The notes under the pieces were generated by a model. The model did not search any database and was not told the DNA's origin. It saw only the letters and a program-made list of their open reading frames with translations. DNA of 56,236 nucleotides. Origin: Nanobdellota archaeon. Lineage in GTDB: Archaea > Nanobdellota > Nanobdellia > Pacearchaeales > GW2011-AR1. The first letter of the stretch is position 1. Each line of letters starts with the position of its first letter. The DNA is taken from positions 1-56,236 of the forward strand of contig JAHIWS010000028.1 in assembly GCA_018815925.1 (NCBI GenBank), written 5' to 3'. Position numbers and translations under genes: made by a program. Of this stretch, positions 32,423 to 40,761 are shown one piece after another.

Positions 32423-32668
32423 ATGAACACATATTTAATAGAAGCTTATAGAAAAGAAGGGAGTAAAAACCCATATAGAACTGAAGCCAATAGGACTATT
32501 AATCACACAGATTCAGATGTTAGTTTTTTAGTCTTTAAAGGAGATTCAAGGGTTCCTGTACAAAATGGGGTTGAGAGAACTTTAATAGAGAGTTATTCTG
32601 AATACCTGTTAGATGTACTTAAAGAAAATCCCCTTAAAAAAATAGCAACAAAAATAGTAAAAGTATGA
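32423..32668 (+). CDS. Unrecognised 81-aa protein, last in TrmB operon
   Basis: ATG at 32423, 1 nt after the preceding stop (a TTG 12 nt upstream is less likely). MNTYLIEAYRKEGSKNPYRT, SDVSFLVFKGDSRVPVQNGV and SYSEYLLDVLKENPLKKI. Small soluble protein, family not recognised. The four-gene run 30979-32668 of one regulator and three small unknown proteins looks like a dedicated module. Confidence 0.6.
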   Translation: MNTYLIEAYRKEGSKNPYRTEANRTINHTDSDVSFLVFKGDSRVPVQNGVERTLIESYSEYLLDVLKENPLKKIATKIVKV

Positions 32669-32679
32669 TTTTTTTGATT

Positions 32680-33960
32680 TTACTCTATAATTTCTAGTTT
32701 TTCAACACACATTTCTTTTAGCTTTTTTTTGTTTTTTAATATCCAATTATCTATAAATTTATTTATATTATCTTCTATTTTATTTTTAGAATATAATTTA
32801 TTTTTTTTAGTGAAATAAGTTTGATGTTTTTTCTTAAACTTTTTAGCATTTTTTTCATCTTTTAAACATGGTCCAGAAATAAGTATTTCTCCTTTGTTTT
32901 TAACAACAAAAAAGAATCTTGCAGCATTTTTTTTATTATAATTGAACCCTTTATCTTTTATTAAAAAGAAATTTTGTATTTCTTCTGAAAAATGTTTATA
33001 AAATTTTAATAATTTAGATCCAGCAATATCCCCTTCTTGTTTATTTGTATGAGCTTCTAGTAAAATAAATTCACTCTTTGAACTTTTTGCATCTTTTTTT
33101 ATTTGTTCTAAATCTGTTTTTTTAAGTTCAAATGCTTCTTCAGACGGCTCAGATAAAAAATCTTTACAAGATTTTTTAAATTTTTCAAGTGTTTCATCAG
33201 AAAGAGCAGCTAAAGCATTTCTTTGTTTATAAGTAGGGTCTATCAAAATAATTGGTGATTCAAGTTTGGCACTATTAATATCAATTAATATTGTGGACTT
33301 ATTTTTGTATAATTTTTCAATATCAATTACTAATTTTTTCTTAATATCTATTTTAGAAATAGCCTTGATAAACTTCATAAAACCTTTATAATAATATATT
33401 AAAAGTTCAAGTGCATATCCTGAAAATCCATTAATATAAGATTCTGCTCCATAACAATGGTTTGCATAGCAAAATGCCTTGGCAAGCATTATATCATCTA
33501 AAAGTTTAGGATTTTTTACTCTTCTTTTTATATATGAAACATGAGCATAAGAAAGATCAGTAATATTCTCTGCTTGCTTTGGATTCTTAACTTTTAATAC
33601 AGGAATTAATTCAATAAAAAAATCAGAAAATATTTGTATCTTAAAATAATCTCTTGAACCATGGATTATTGTAAATCCACCAATATTTTTGATAATTTTT
33701 TCTGTTATTTTTGATATTTCTTCTTTATATTTTTTATTAAATCTTAAAAAAATATCAATATCATAAATATCTTTTTTAATAACTGTTTTTTTTGCAAAAC
33801 TTCCCCCTACAAAAATTTCTACATCTATTTTTAGTTCATTTATTCTTTTCTTTATCTGTTCCAAAAAATTTCCTAAGGACTTTTCTATTCTTGTTGAATC
33901 TTCTTTTGTGAGTTTAATTTTTTCTAACACATTATTTAAAATAGAATTAATTTTTTTCAT
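32680..33960 (-). CDS. cca: CCA-adding tRNA nucleotidyltransferase (archaeal class I)
   Basis: 426 aa, expected length. Nucleotidyltransferase core: VEIFVGGSFAKKTVIKKDIY then DIDIFLRF, giving GGS and the two metal-binding Asp of DID, and the third acidic residue in FIELIPVLKV. The archaeal-type region YAHVSYIKRRVKNPKLLDDI, LAKAFCYANHCYGAESYING and FSGYALELLIYYY follows, then the tail domain. The tRNA-Ala here lacks an encoded CCA, matching a need for this enzyme. Minus strand, convergent with the TrmB operon. Confidence 0.92.
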   Translation of the reverse strand: MKKINSILNNVLEKIKLTKEDSTRIEKSLGNFLEQIKKRINELKIDVEIFVGGSFAKKTVIKKDIYDIDIFLRFNKKYKEEISKITEKIIKNIGGFTIIHGSRDYFKIQIFSDFFIELIPVLKVKNPKQAENITDLSYAHVSYIKRRVKNPKLLDDIMLAKAFCYANHCYGAESYINGFSGYALELLIYYYKGFMKFIKAISKIDIKKKLVIDIEKLYKNKSTILIDINSAKLESPIILIDPTYKQRNALAALSDETLEKFKKSCKDFLSEPSEEAFELKKTDLEQIKKDAKSSKSEFILLEAHTNKQEGDIAGSKLLKFYKHFSEEIQNFFLIKDKGFNYNKKNAARFFFVVKNKGEILISGPCLKDEKNAKKFKKKHQTYFTKKNKLYSKNKIEDNINKFIDNWILKNKKKLKEMCVEKLEIIE

Positions 33961-33990
33961 AAAAAAAGTAAGAGAATATACTTAATAAAT

Positions 33991-34401
33991 TTATTCCTTA
34001 TCAGGTTTTTGAATTTCCTTTATCTCACTCATACTTTGTTTTAATGTTGTAGCTAAATCAATTATATATTTTCCCTCTTCAAGCTTATAAATTAAAGGTC
34101 TATCTTTTCTAAAGAGATTTACAATGTCAATTTCAAATTTTCCATCCCCTTTGACTCTAATTGATTCAAGATCAAGTATGACTGGTGCATTTTCTTCTGG
34201 GATTCCAGCCATCTCTCTAATATCTTGCTCTATTTTGTCTTTTTCTTTTTCAGGAATTTCAATAGGTTTTTCTTTTATTTTTTGTAATTGTTCTTCCCTA
34301 ATATAAAAGAAAAATTTACCACCACATTCACTACACCCTTCTAATAATTCTTTACTTGCAATTGGAATAATTCTAGAACATTTTACACACTGGTGGGGCA
34401 T
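33991..34401 (-). CDS. Zn-ribbon protein of the DUF2072 type
   Basis: 136 aa. The N-terminal zinc ribbon is plain: HQCVKCSRIIP and LEGCSECGGKFFFYI (CxxC...CxxC). The rest is a charged helix (EIPEKEKDKIEQDIREMAG) and a beta C-terminal domain (DLESIRVKGDGKFEIDIVNL). This architecture and the adjacent DUF2073-type gene and GTPase match a conserved archaeal trio of unknown function. The family name is from memory of the pattern. Confidence 0.75.
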   Translation of the reverse strand: MPHQCVKCSRIIPIASKELLEGCSECGGKFFFYIREEQLQKIKEKPIEIPEKEKDKIEQDIREMAGIPEENAPVILDLESIRVKGDGKFEIDIVNLFRKDRPLIYKLEEGKYIIDLATTLKQSMSEIKEIQKPDKE

Positions 34402-34524
34402 TTTTTGATTTGACTAATTTTATTTATTAAGGATATGTTAAAGAATGTCATTAGCATTGTGTTACAAAGAAAAACTTAAAGTTAATAAATTTAATGGTAA
34501 TAAATAATACATTCAAAATTAAAA

Positions 34525-34762
34525 TTATCTATTCAACATCAACTCAATCTTTTTAGGATTTCTTTTTATTTCTTTATGCGAAGTAACTATGTTGACGAGC
34601 GTCTATGAGATAAAAAGTTATCTATTCAACATCAACTCAATCTTTTTAGGATTTCTTTTTATTTCTTTATGCGAAGTAACTATGTTGACGAGCGTCTATG
34701 AGATAAAAAGTCATCTATTCAACATCAACTCAATCTTTTTAGGATTTCTTTTTATTTCTTTA
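34525..34762. repeat. 93-bp tandem duplication at a gene 3' end
   Basis: Two perfect 93-bp copies (34525-34617 and 34618-34710) plus a third, partial 52-bp copy (34711-34762) that is the 3' end of the DUF2073-type gene. Each full copy repeats the last 17 codons and stop of that gene, followed by about 40 bp containing the small palindrome GACG-AG-CGTC. The gene copy ends TGA, the downstream copies TAA, the only mismatch. The remainder of the 309-nt gap, 34402-34524, holds no gene I can see. Confidence 0.92.
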
Positions 34763-35115
34763 ACAACAGTAGCAGGACCAATAATTGTTATAGCGCCTAA
34801 ATCTCCTCCACTAAGTGCATTTGCAAGACCTTGTTTCATTTTTGAAAAGAACCCCCCATACCCATTTCCAGAAATAACTGCAAGCTCTATTCCCTTGAAA
34901 TTATTTATATGCCCTATCATAGCCATTGTATCTCCAATAAGCCTTGTTTCTTCTTCTGCTCTTAATTTTCCTTGAAGAATTAAAATATTCTGTCCAAGAA
35001 TAAGCCCTAAAATTTTTTTAATCCTCTCATTACTATCTAAATCTTTTATTTCTGAATAAGGAAGGAATTGTATTGAAAACCCCTTAATTTTTCCCAGCTT
35101 TTTTTTCTTAGACAT
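34711..35115 (-). CDS. DUF2073-type conserved archaeal protein
   Basis: 134 aa, soluble. LGKIKGFSIQFLPYSEIKDL, KKILGLILGQNILILQGKLR, AEEETRLIGDTMAMIG and SGDLGAITIIGPATVVKEIK are readable blocks of an archaeal family of unknown function. It lies between a Zn-ribbon protein and an Era-like GTPase, an arrangement that recurs in archaea and suggests a complex, perhaps in ribosome or RNA metabolism. Its last 17 codons are tandemly duplicated downstream. Confidence 0.75.
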   Translation of the reverse strand: MSKKKKLGKIKGFSIQFLPYSEIKDLDSNERIKKILGLILGQNILILQGKLRAEEETRLIGDTMAMIGHINNFKGIELAVISGNGYGGFFSKMKQGLANALSGGDLGAITIIGPATVVKEIKRNPKKIELMLNR

Positions 35116-35160
35116 TTTTCCCTCTTTTTTGAATTACTTATTATTAAGTTTTTTTGCTTT

Positions 35161-35802
35161 TTAAATTTTTTTTGTGAGTTTAAATATAGATTCATAAAAT
35201 TCTTCAAGATTTTTCCCATATTTTGCACTTATTCCCACTACATCATATTCCGGAAATGCTGCTTCAATTTTTTTTATATCTGCTTTTCTAAGGTCAATTT
35301 TATTTGCAACAATTAAAACAGGTATGTTTCTTGCAACCAAATTGCCTATTATTGTTATATTTACTTGATTATAGGGGTTTTCAGTAGCATCTAAGACAAT
35401 TACAACCATATCCATATCATCGAGCCACTTAATACTTTCAACAACTCCTTGTGTTGCTTCTTTTGCCCTGGTTTTAGCCTCTTTCTTTTTTACTTTAAAT
35501 TTTAAAAAATCTTCATAATCTATTTTAGTAGCAATTCCAGGAGTATCTATCATTTTGAAAGTCATTTGCTTTCCTTTGTAGCTTATTTCAACTTTTTCTT
35601 TGAATTGAACATTCCTTGTTTCATGAGGTATTTTACTAACAGTTCCTATTTCTTCTCCAGCAAAATCTTTGCATATTCTGTTTGCTAGACTAGTTTTTCC
35701 AGCATTTGGAGGTCCATAAAACCCTAATTTAATATGTTCTTTTTTCTGGAACATATTGGAAAAAACTTTCTTGAAAAAATTCTTAAAAACTTTTATAACC
35801 AT
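35161..35802 (-). CDS. Era-like small GTPase
   Basis: 213 aa TRAFAC-class GTPase. G1 GFYGPPNAGKTSLANRI (residues about 27-43), G2 region IPHETRNVQFKEKV, G3 FKMIDTPGIATKI, G4 VLIVANKIDLRKAD, G5 VGISAKYGKNLEEF. A short basic N-terminus (KNFFKKVFSNMFQKK) may contact RNA or membrane. No KH domain follows, unlike bacterial Era. Upstream, same strand, of the DUF2073/DUF2072-type genes. Confidence 0.88.
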   Translation of the reverse strand: MVIKVFKNFFKKVFSNMFQKKEHIKLGFYGPPNAGKTSLANRICKDFAGEEIGTVSKIPHETRNVQFKEKVEISYKGKQMTFKMIDTPGIATKIDYEDFLKFKVKKKEAKTRAKEATQGVVESIKWLDDMDMVVIVLDATENPYNQVNITIIGNLVARNIPVLIVANKIDLRKADIKKIEAAFPEYDVVGISAKYGKNLEEFYESIFKLTKKI

Positions 35803-35863
35803 ATTATAATTTTATCATAGGAGTTTATAAATATTTCATCACTTTTTTATAACCTTAATGTTT

Positions 35864-38542
35864 TCAAAATCTTTTGAATCTTTTTTCAGGAGGGGGTTGT
35901 GAAAAAAATCTTTTTTCAGATTCTTCTTTTAGCATTTTTTTCTTAAATTTAATAGGAATTTCAACCATTCCTGTTCTTTTTCCAGCATGTTTTTTCATAG
36001 CATAGATTATTTGTTCACCTTTCCATCCAGCTCGTTTAAGTTTAGATCCAATTTCTTTATTTGTGGTTCCTTTTCTTTTAGAGTGCTCAATATAAGTAAT
36101 AAGATTAAATAAATTATTTCTATTTTTAAACAGATATTGTTCATATTTTCTTTTATACCATTCCTGCAAAACAATATATATTGTGAATCCAAATACAAGA
36201 ACAAGACCAAGAATCAATGCAAAAACAGTCCATTTGGAGGTTTTTTCTTCATTAGGATCAATTGGTCCAATTACTACTAGTTCACTAATTTTAGGAGAAA
36301 TAAAAATTGGAAGATCAATAAAATCCACATTTTCTGTTGTTGAAAAAATAAAGGTTTCTTGAGGATTTTGTAATTCAATATACACTGAATCTTGGATTTC
36401 TGTTTTACCATAATCATTCTTAAACCTCAAATTTTCAAGGTTATCTAAAATCAAATAAGGATTGGTTGTCAAAGAATTTTTTTCATTTGTTTTTATTTCA
36501 AAAATTCTTAAAAGAGGTTCTTTTTCTAACATATATTCAACTGAGATTTCTTTAAAACTTATTTTTGTCTCTAGATTTTCCTGATTCCAAGCCAAAATAG
36601 CATTAATATAATCCTGCTTATTTTCACCAACATCTTTTGTACTAATTTCTTCTACAATACTTAAATCAATATTAGCTGAATTAATAATAAAAATAGATGA
36701 TTCAATACTAGTGCTTGTGATTAATGATTCTGGAATTTTTAAATCTAAAAGAGCAGACATAATTTCATTATAATTTTCTTCAGAATTTGTTTGTGTAAAC
36801 TTTCTTTGAAGGTCTGTCAAAAAATCATCGAGAAATTGCACTTTTAATGCAGATTTTAAACTATTTTGAATAAATACATCATAATTGTTTATTTGGTTGT
36901 TTACATTAGTCAAATCTTCTATTTTCTTTTTTAAACTTTTATTAATTTCTTCTTCAGGAGTTCTTACAAGAATACTAAAGGTTTTAGAAGCATTTCTATT
37001 TGTATAATCTATTGTTGTTATTTTAAGATTATAGGTTCCTGTAGATGCATAAGTGTGGGTTGATTTATTTGTAGTTGTTGTATCTGTTGAATTATCTCCA
37101 AAATCCCAAATATACCTTGTTATATTTGAAGCTTCAACTTCTACAGTAAAAGTAGTTGGAAATGCTGATGCTGTTGTTGTGGGTGATATAAAATTTATTA
37201 CTGGCATTTTTTCAATAACTACTTTTTCTGAAAATATTTTTTCATTATTTAATTTTAAAAAAAAAGTATAGTTCCCATAATTATTTCTAACACTTAAGTT
37301 ACTATTATCTAAAGAGATTTTATGAAAATTAGAGCTGATTTTTGAAGCAGTTTCAACTAAATCATAAAAATCTGTTTCTATTTGTCCTTGAAAACTTTCA
37401 GTATTATATCCTATAGAGAGATTTTTTAAAATTATAGTTTGACCTACTTTTGATTCAAAAGTTATAGGAACAATACACCCCCTAGAACAATCAAGATTTC
37501 CATATTTTGATGCAAGATAATTTTCAATCGAGTTTTCTAAAAGATTACTGCTAAAATTAATCTTCAAATTACCAACAACTTCAAATTTTTTTGGTTGGGC
37601 AAATATTTTATAGGATGCTGTTTCAGATTTAATTGGAAAACCATTAAAACCGCAGCCATTTGCGTCGGGATATCCTTTTATTCTGTAGATTCCTGAGCCA
37701 GTATAAGAAACACACACATAATAATTATCTGGGTTTAAAACTAAATAATTTATGTTACAAGAAACATCTCCCCCAGAAGTACTAATTTCCTGAACATCTA
37801 TCTCACAATCTGCACCTATAGCCTTTACGCCGTTTTTAGTGTAAAGTGTCATTTTTATTTTATTATTTCCAGCAGTGTATTCTTTTATCCATGCACCTAA
37901 TTTAAACCCAGGAGCTTCAGAAAGCTGAATTTTTTGACAATAAGGAACACTGCCTATGCCTCCTTCACTATTGGTTTTGTTTTCATCAAAACATCCATAA
38001 TTCTTTGTAGAGCAAAATTCGTCAGATGAGGCATTAGTATTTTTTACAAAAAGGGTTTCATCATTAAAAAAATCTATTTTTAATTGGTTTTCGCAGGATT
38101 TAACTGCATTACTTTCTATAATAAAATTTGCAGAAGTTATATCTACATTGTCACCATTGATTTTAAATCCAATAATTTTAGATTCATTTGTACCGAGAGT
38201 AAAAGTTTTTGTTGATTCTCCACTGCCTATTGTATTATAATCTGATTTACATCCAGGTACATTACAAGTGTATTCTATACCTTCCTCTAATTGAGTATTT
38301 AAGTTTAATAATTCAATTAAAGTTATTGTGTTGTCTTCTGAATCCTCAAAAATAGAATTTGCAGGTTCATTATCCATGCTTATATTTATCCATGCTTTAA
38401 TATTTTCAGAAGGTCCATAATATGTTTTAGTTAACTTATGTGATAGATTCCCAATATCAAAACCAGCAGAGATTAAACTAATTAAAAATATAAACAATAG
38501 GATACTAACTACACCTCGTTTTAACATGATTTTTATAGGCAA
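35864..38542 (-). CDS. Large anchored surface protein with PKD domain
   Basis: 892 aa. Signal peptide about 1-26 (GVVSILLFIFLISLISAG). A long exported beta-rich region carries paired Cys. A PKD/Ig-like domain near residues 455-530 shows NITRYIWDFGDNSTDTTTTN, then HTYASTGTYNLKITTIDYTN. A helical stretch follows (KKKIEDLTNVNNQINNY). A membrane helix lies near 770-795 (KWTVFALILGLVLVFGFTIY). The cytoplasmic tail of about 95 residues (GTTNKEIGSKLKRAGWKGEQ, IIYAMKKHAGKRTG) looks like a winged-helix fold. Probably a cell-surface or sensor-like protein; partner unknown. Confidence 0.7.
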   Translation of the reverse strand: MPIKIMLKRGVVSILLFIFLISLISAGFDIGNLSHKLTKTYYGPSENIKAWINISMDNEPANSIFEDSEDNTITLIELLNLNTQLEEGIEYTCNVPGCKSDYNTIGSGESTKTFTLGTNESKIIGFKINGDNVDITSANFIIESNAVKSCENQLKIDFFNDETLFVKNTNASSDEFCSTKNYGCFDENKTNSEGGIGSVPYCQKIQLSEAPGFKLGAWIKEYTAGNNKIKMTLYTKNGVKAIGADCEIDVQEISTSGGDVSCNINYLVLNPDNYYVCVSYTGSGIYRIKGYPDANGCGFNGFPIKSETASYKIFAQPKKFEVVGNLKINFSSNLLENSIENYLASKYGNLDCSRGCIVPITFESKVGQTIILKNLSIGYNTESFQGQIETDFYDLVETASKISSNFHKISLDNSNLSVRNNYGNYTFFLKLNNEKIFSEKVVIEKMPVINFISPTTTASAFPTTFTVEVEASNITRYIWDFGDNSTDTTTTNKSTHTYASTGTYNLKITTIDYTNRNASKTFSILVRTPEEEINKSLKKKIEDLTNVNNQINNYDVFIQNSLKSALKVQFLDDFLTDLQRKFTQTNSEENYNEIMSALLDLKIPESLITSTSIESSIFIINSANIDLSIVEEISTKDVGENKQDYINAILAWNQENLETKISFKEISVEYMLEKEPLLRIFEIKTNEKNSLTTNPYLILDNLENLRFKNDYGKTEIQDSVYIELQNPQETFIFSTTENVDFIDLPIFISPKISELVVIGPIDPNEEKTSKWTVFALILGLVLVFGFTIYIVLQEWYKRKYEQYLFKNRNNLFNLITYIEHSKRKGTTNKEIGSKLKRAGWKGEQIIYAMKKHAGKRTGMVEIPIKFKKKMLKEESEKRFFSQPPPEKRFKRF

Positions 38543-38615
38543 AACTTATTTATAAAACTTTCAATGTTTTTGAAAAAATTAAACCTTAAAGACATCTTAA
38601 TTCCCAAGATATTTT

Positions 38616-38687
38616 TTAAATAGTATACTCCCAATCAGTTTTGCCAGATAATTCATTAATAAATTTATCAAGTGAAAGACTTGACAT
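38616..38687 (-). pseudogene. Possible gene remnant or 23-aa peptide
   Basis: In the 184-nt gap between two surface-protein genes, ATG at 38687 reads MSSLSLDKFINELSGKTDWE, ending YTI and stop. The frame continues upstream past a TGA (KLVLCDIS-stop-SRLT). It looks like the decayed end of a gene, or chance. Low support. Confidence 0.2.
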
Positions 38688-38725
38688 AGTCAGTCTTGAT
38701 CAACTAATATCACAAAGCACTAATT

Positions 38726-40729
38726 TTAATTTACAGCAAATTTTTTTCTCTTCACTAGAAATAAGTAAATAAAACCCACAATTACAAGAGTAATTATAAA
38801 ATTAAAAATTCCAAAAAATGGAAGTGCTATTTGCCCAACACATGGTAAAGTTCTTGAAAATGAGTCACATCCTTGTGTTGTAGAAGTATATTGCACTATA
38901 ATATATTCATCTCCATCAGCACAATTTCCAATAATTGATTGTGAATAAATGCAACTATCACCAGGACCGATTGGAGAACAATCTAAATGGTTGTTAGGAT
39001 CATATTCATAATCTGTTTTTTGTTCACAACTATCATCCCATTCACAACCTATTCCATTTCTTCTTACCCAACATTGAGGATCATCAGTGTAATTATACCA
39101 AGTTCCTGTAAAGTTTCCCACATGTTCTATATCACCATCACAATCTGTAGGATTTGTATAATTAGCACAAATTATTATTTCATGTGGTGGAGAATCAGAT
39201 TTTGTAACACTTAATTTACCACTTTCATCTATAAATTCACTTGCATTATAATTTAACCATGCTTTAAACACATATTCTGAATTATCATTAGATCCTCCTT
39301 CATCTCCTACCCATTCAGCTATCCAATAAGCAGTAGCTTGCCCATTAATAAGCAAACGAGCTGTTCTGTTGATTGTTAGTTTAGAAGTATCTGTATCATC
39401 TTTATGAGCATAGTCTCCAAAAATAATATCATCACTTTCTCCAATATCAAACACCACCCCTGTCACACTACTGCAGTTATCTCCAATTACAATTAATTCA
39501 ACTAAAGTTCCCTCTTCTACACTAGTTGCATTCCAATGAGCAGAAGTTAAGACACATCCAGGTGAAGGAGGTTGTGAAGATTGTGATACACTTAAAATAC
39601 TATGTGTTTGTTGTTGTTCATTTGGGTTATTTACAAGAAAAGCTCTAAAATAATATTCCGAATTACCTCCATCACTATCACTATCATCTGTAAATACTGT
39701 TGTCCATTCTTTTGAATCATAGGTTCCAATAAAAGATGTAACATAGTCAGTTTGTCCTCCAGCACCATCAAATTCATAAATTGTAAAATTAACTTGTTGG
39801 GAACTACAATCTGTTCCTGTTAATTTTAATAATACTTTATCTCCTGCTACAGCACTTGTTTGATTCCAATAAGCAGATGTTAAGTTGCATTGATTTCCTC
39901 CTGTACAAGCAGGATCTGGGTCAAGCCAATAATATCCAAGTCCTGAAAGTGCTTCACAATCTTGTTGATTTAGTATAGCTCCATTTACATAACGTTGATT
40001 ACAACATCCATCAGTATCACATAGATTATCGCAATTATTATCCACATTATCATCACATATTTCTATTGCTCCAGGATAAATTTCTCCTCCCCCTGTTGTA
40101 TCATCACAATCAAAAGGTCCATCACAATTAGATATCTCTTGATAATATCCATCAAAATCAGCATCATATTTACTAAAACAATCAGAATCTAAACAATCAA
40201 TTTCACCATCACAATCATTATCTAAATTATCACCACACATAGTTGGAAATACTGCTATATTTTCATTTAATTTTAGTATTGACCACCAACGATAATATCC
40301 TGGTCGTAATTCAGCACATTTAAGAGCTTGATGACATCCTTGAGATATTTGACATTGTGTAAAGTTGTTGCATGTTTCAGAATATAATGGTTGACAATTA
40401 TTTTGATCATAATCTTCATATATTTCCCACCCATGACACTTATCTTGCTCATCACAATAATTATAATCTGGACACTCATTAAAATCCCATTGACACAAGC
40501 ATCCACAATCTTGACCAGAACCAGTACTACAATGAGGATAATAACATTCCTCGCATGTGTTTGGAATGTCCCAAATTTCAGTATCAGGAATACATAAACC
40601 CCCTGCCGAATTATTTACACCAAAAAAACTGCAACTACAACCCCCCTGAGAATCCACTCTCCCAGAACTAACCAACACAACCCCTATCATAATTATTAAA
40701 AACAATAATTTCACCCCTACTTTTTTCAT
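38726..40729 (-). CDS. Secreted Cys-rich protein with MopE-like metal-binding motifs
   Basis: 667 aa. Signal peptide about 1-27 (GVKLLFLIIMIGVVLVSSG). Cys-rich N-terminal region. A MopE-type acidic motif block near 165-245 shows CGDNLDNDCDGEIDCLDSDC, DCDDTTGGGEIYPGAIEICD and NVDNNCDNLCD, likely Ca2+-binding. Then come two Ig-like repeats that start alike (NLTSAYWNQTS and VLTSAHWNATS) and a second Cys-rich part. A C-terminal membrane helix (FFGIFNFIITLVIVGFIYLF) is followed by KRKK. Probably a surface or adhesion protein. Upstream of the other surface protein on the same strand, 183 nt apart. Confidence 0.75.
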   Translation of the reverse strand: MKKVGVKLLFLIIMIGVVLVSSGRVDSQGGCSCSFFGVNNSAGGLCIPDTEIWDIPNTCEECYYPHCSTGSGQDCGCLCQWDFNECPDYNYCDEQDKCHGWEIYEDYDQNNCQPLYSETCNNFTQCQISQGCHQALKCAELRPGYYRWWSILKLNENIAVFPTMCGDNLDNDCDGEIDCLDSDCFSKYDADFDGYYQEISNCDGPFDCDDTTGGGEIYPGAIEICDDNVDNNCDNLCDTDGCCNQRYVNGAILNQQDCEALSGLGYYWLDPDPACTGGNQCNLTSAYWNQTSAVAGDKVLLKLTGTDCSSQQVNFTIYEFDGAGGQTDYVTSFIGTYDSKEWTTVFTDDSDSDGGNSEYYFRAFLVNNPNEQQQTHSILSVSQSSQPPSPGCVLTSAHWNATSVEEGTLVELIVIGDNCSSVTGVVFDIGESDDIIFGDYAHKDDTDTSKLTINRTARLLINGQATAYWIAEWVGDEGGSNDNSEYVFKAWLNYNASEFIDESGKLSVTKSDSPPHEIIICANYTNPTDCDGDIEHVGNFTGTWYNYTDDPQCWVRRNGIGCEWDDSCEQKTDYEYDPNNHLDCSPIGPGDSCIYSQSIIGNCADGDEYIIVQYTSTTQGCDSFSRTLPCVGQIALPFFGIFNFIITLVIVGFIYLFLVKRKKFAVN

Positions 40730-40761
40730 AAATAAGTTAGTAAAAAGAACTTTTTAAAGTT

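Noticed and set aside
34525-34762. CRISPR array
   Set aside because: Units are contiguous 93-bp direct copies with no spacers, and no cas gene is nearby.
34589-34975. 128-codon plus-strand frame with an internal repeated segment
   Set aside because: It is antisense to the DUF2073-type gene, and its internal repeat is simply the 93-bp tandem duplication.
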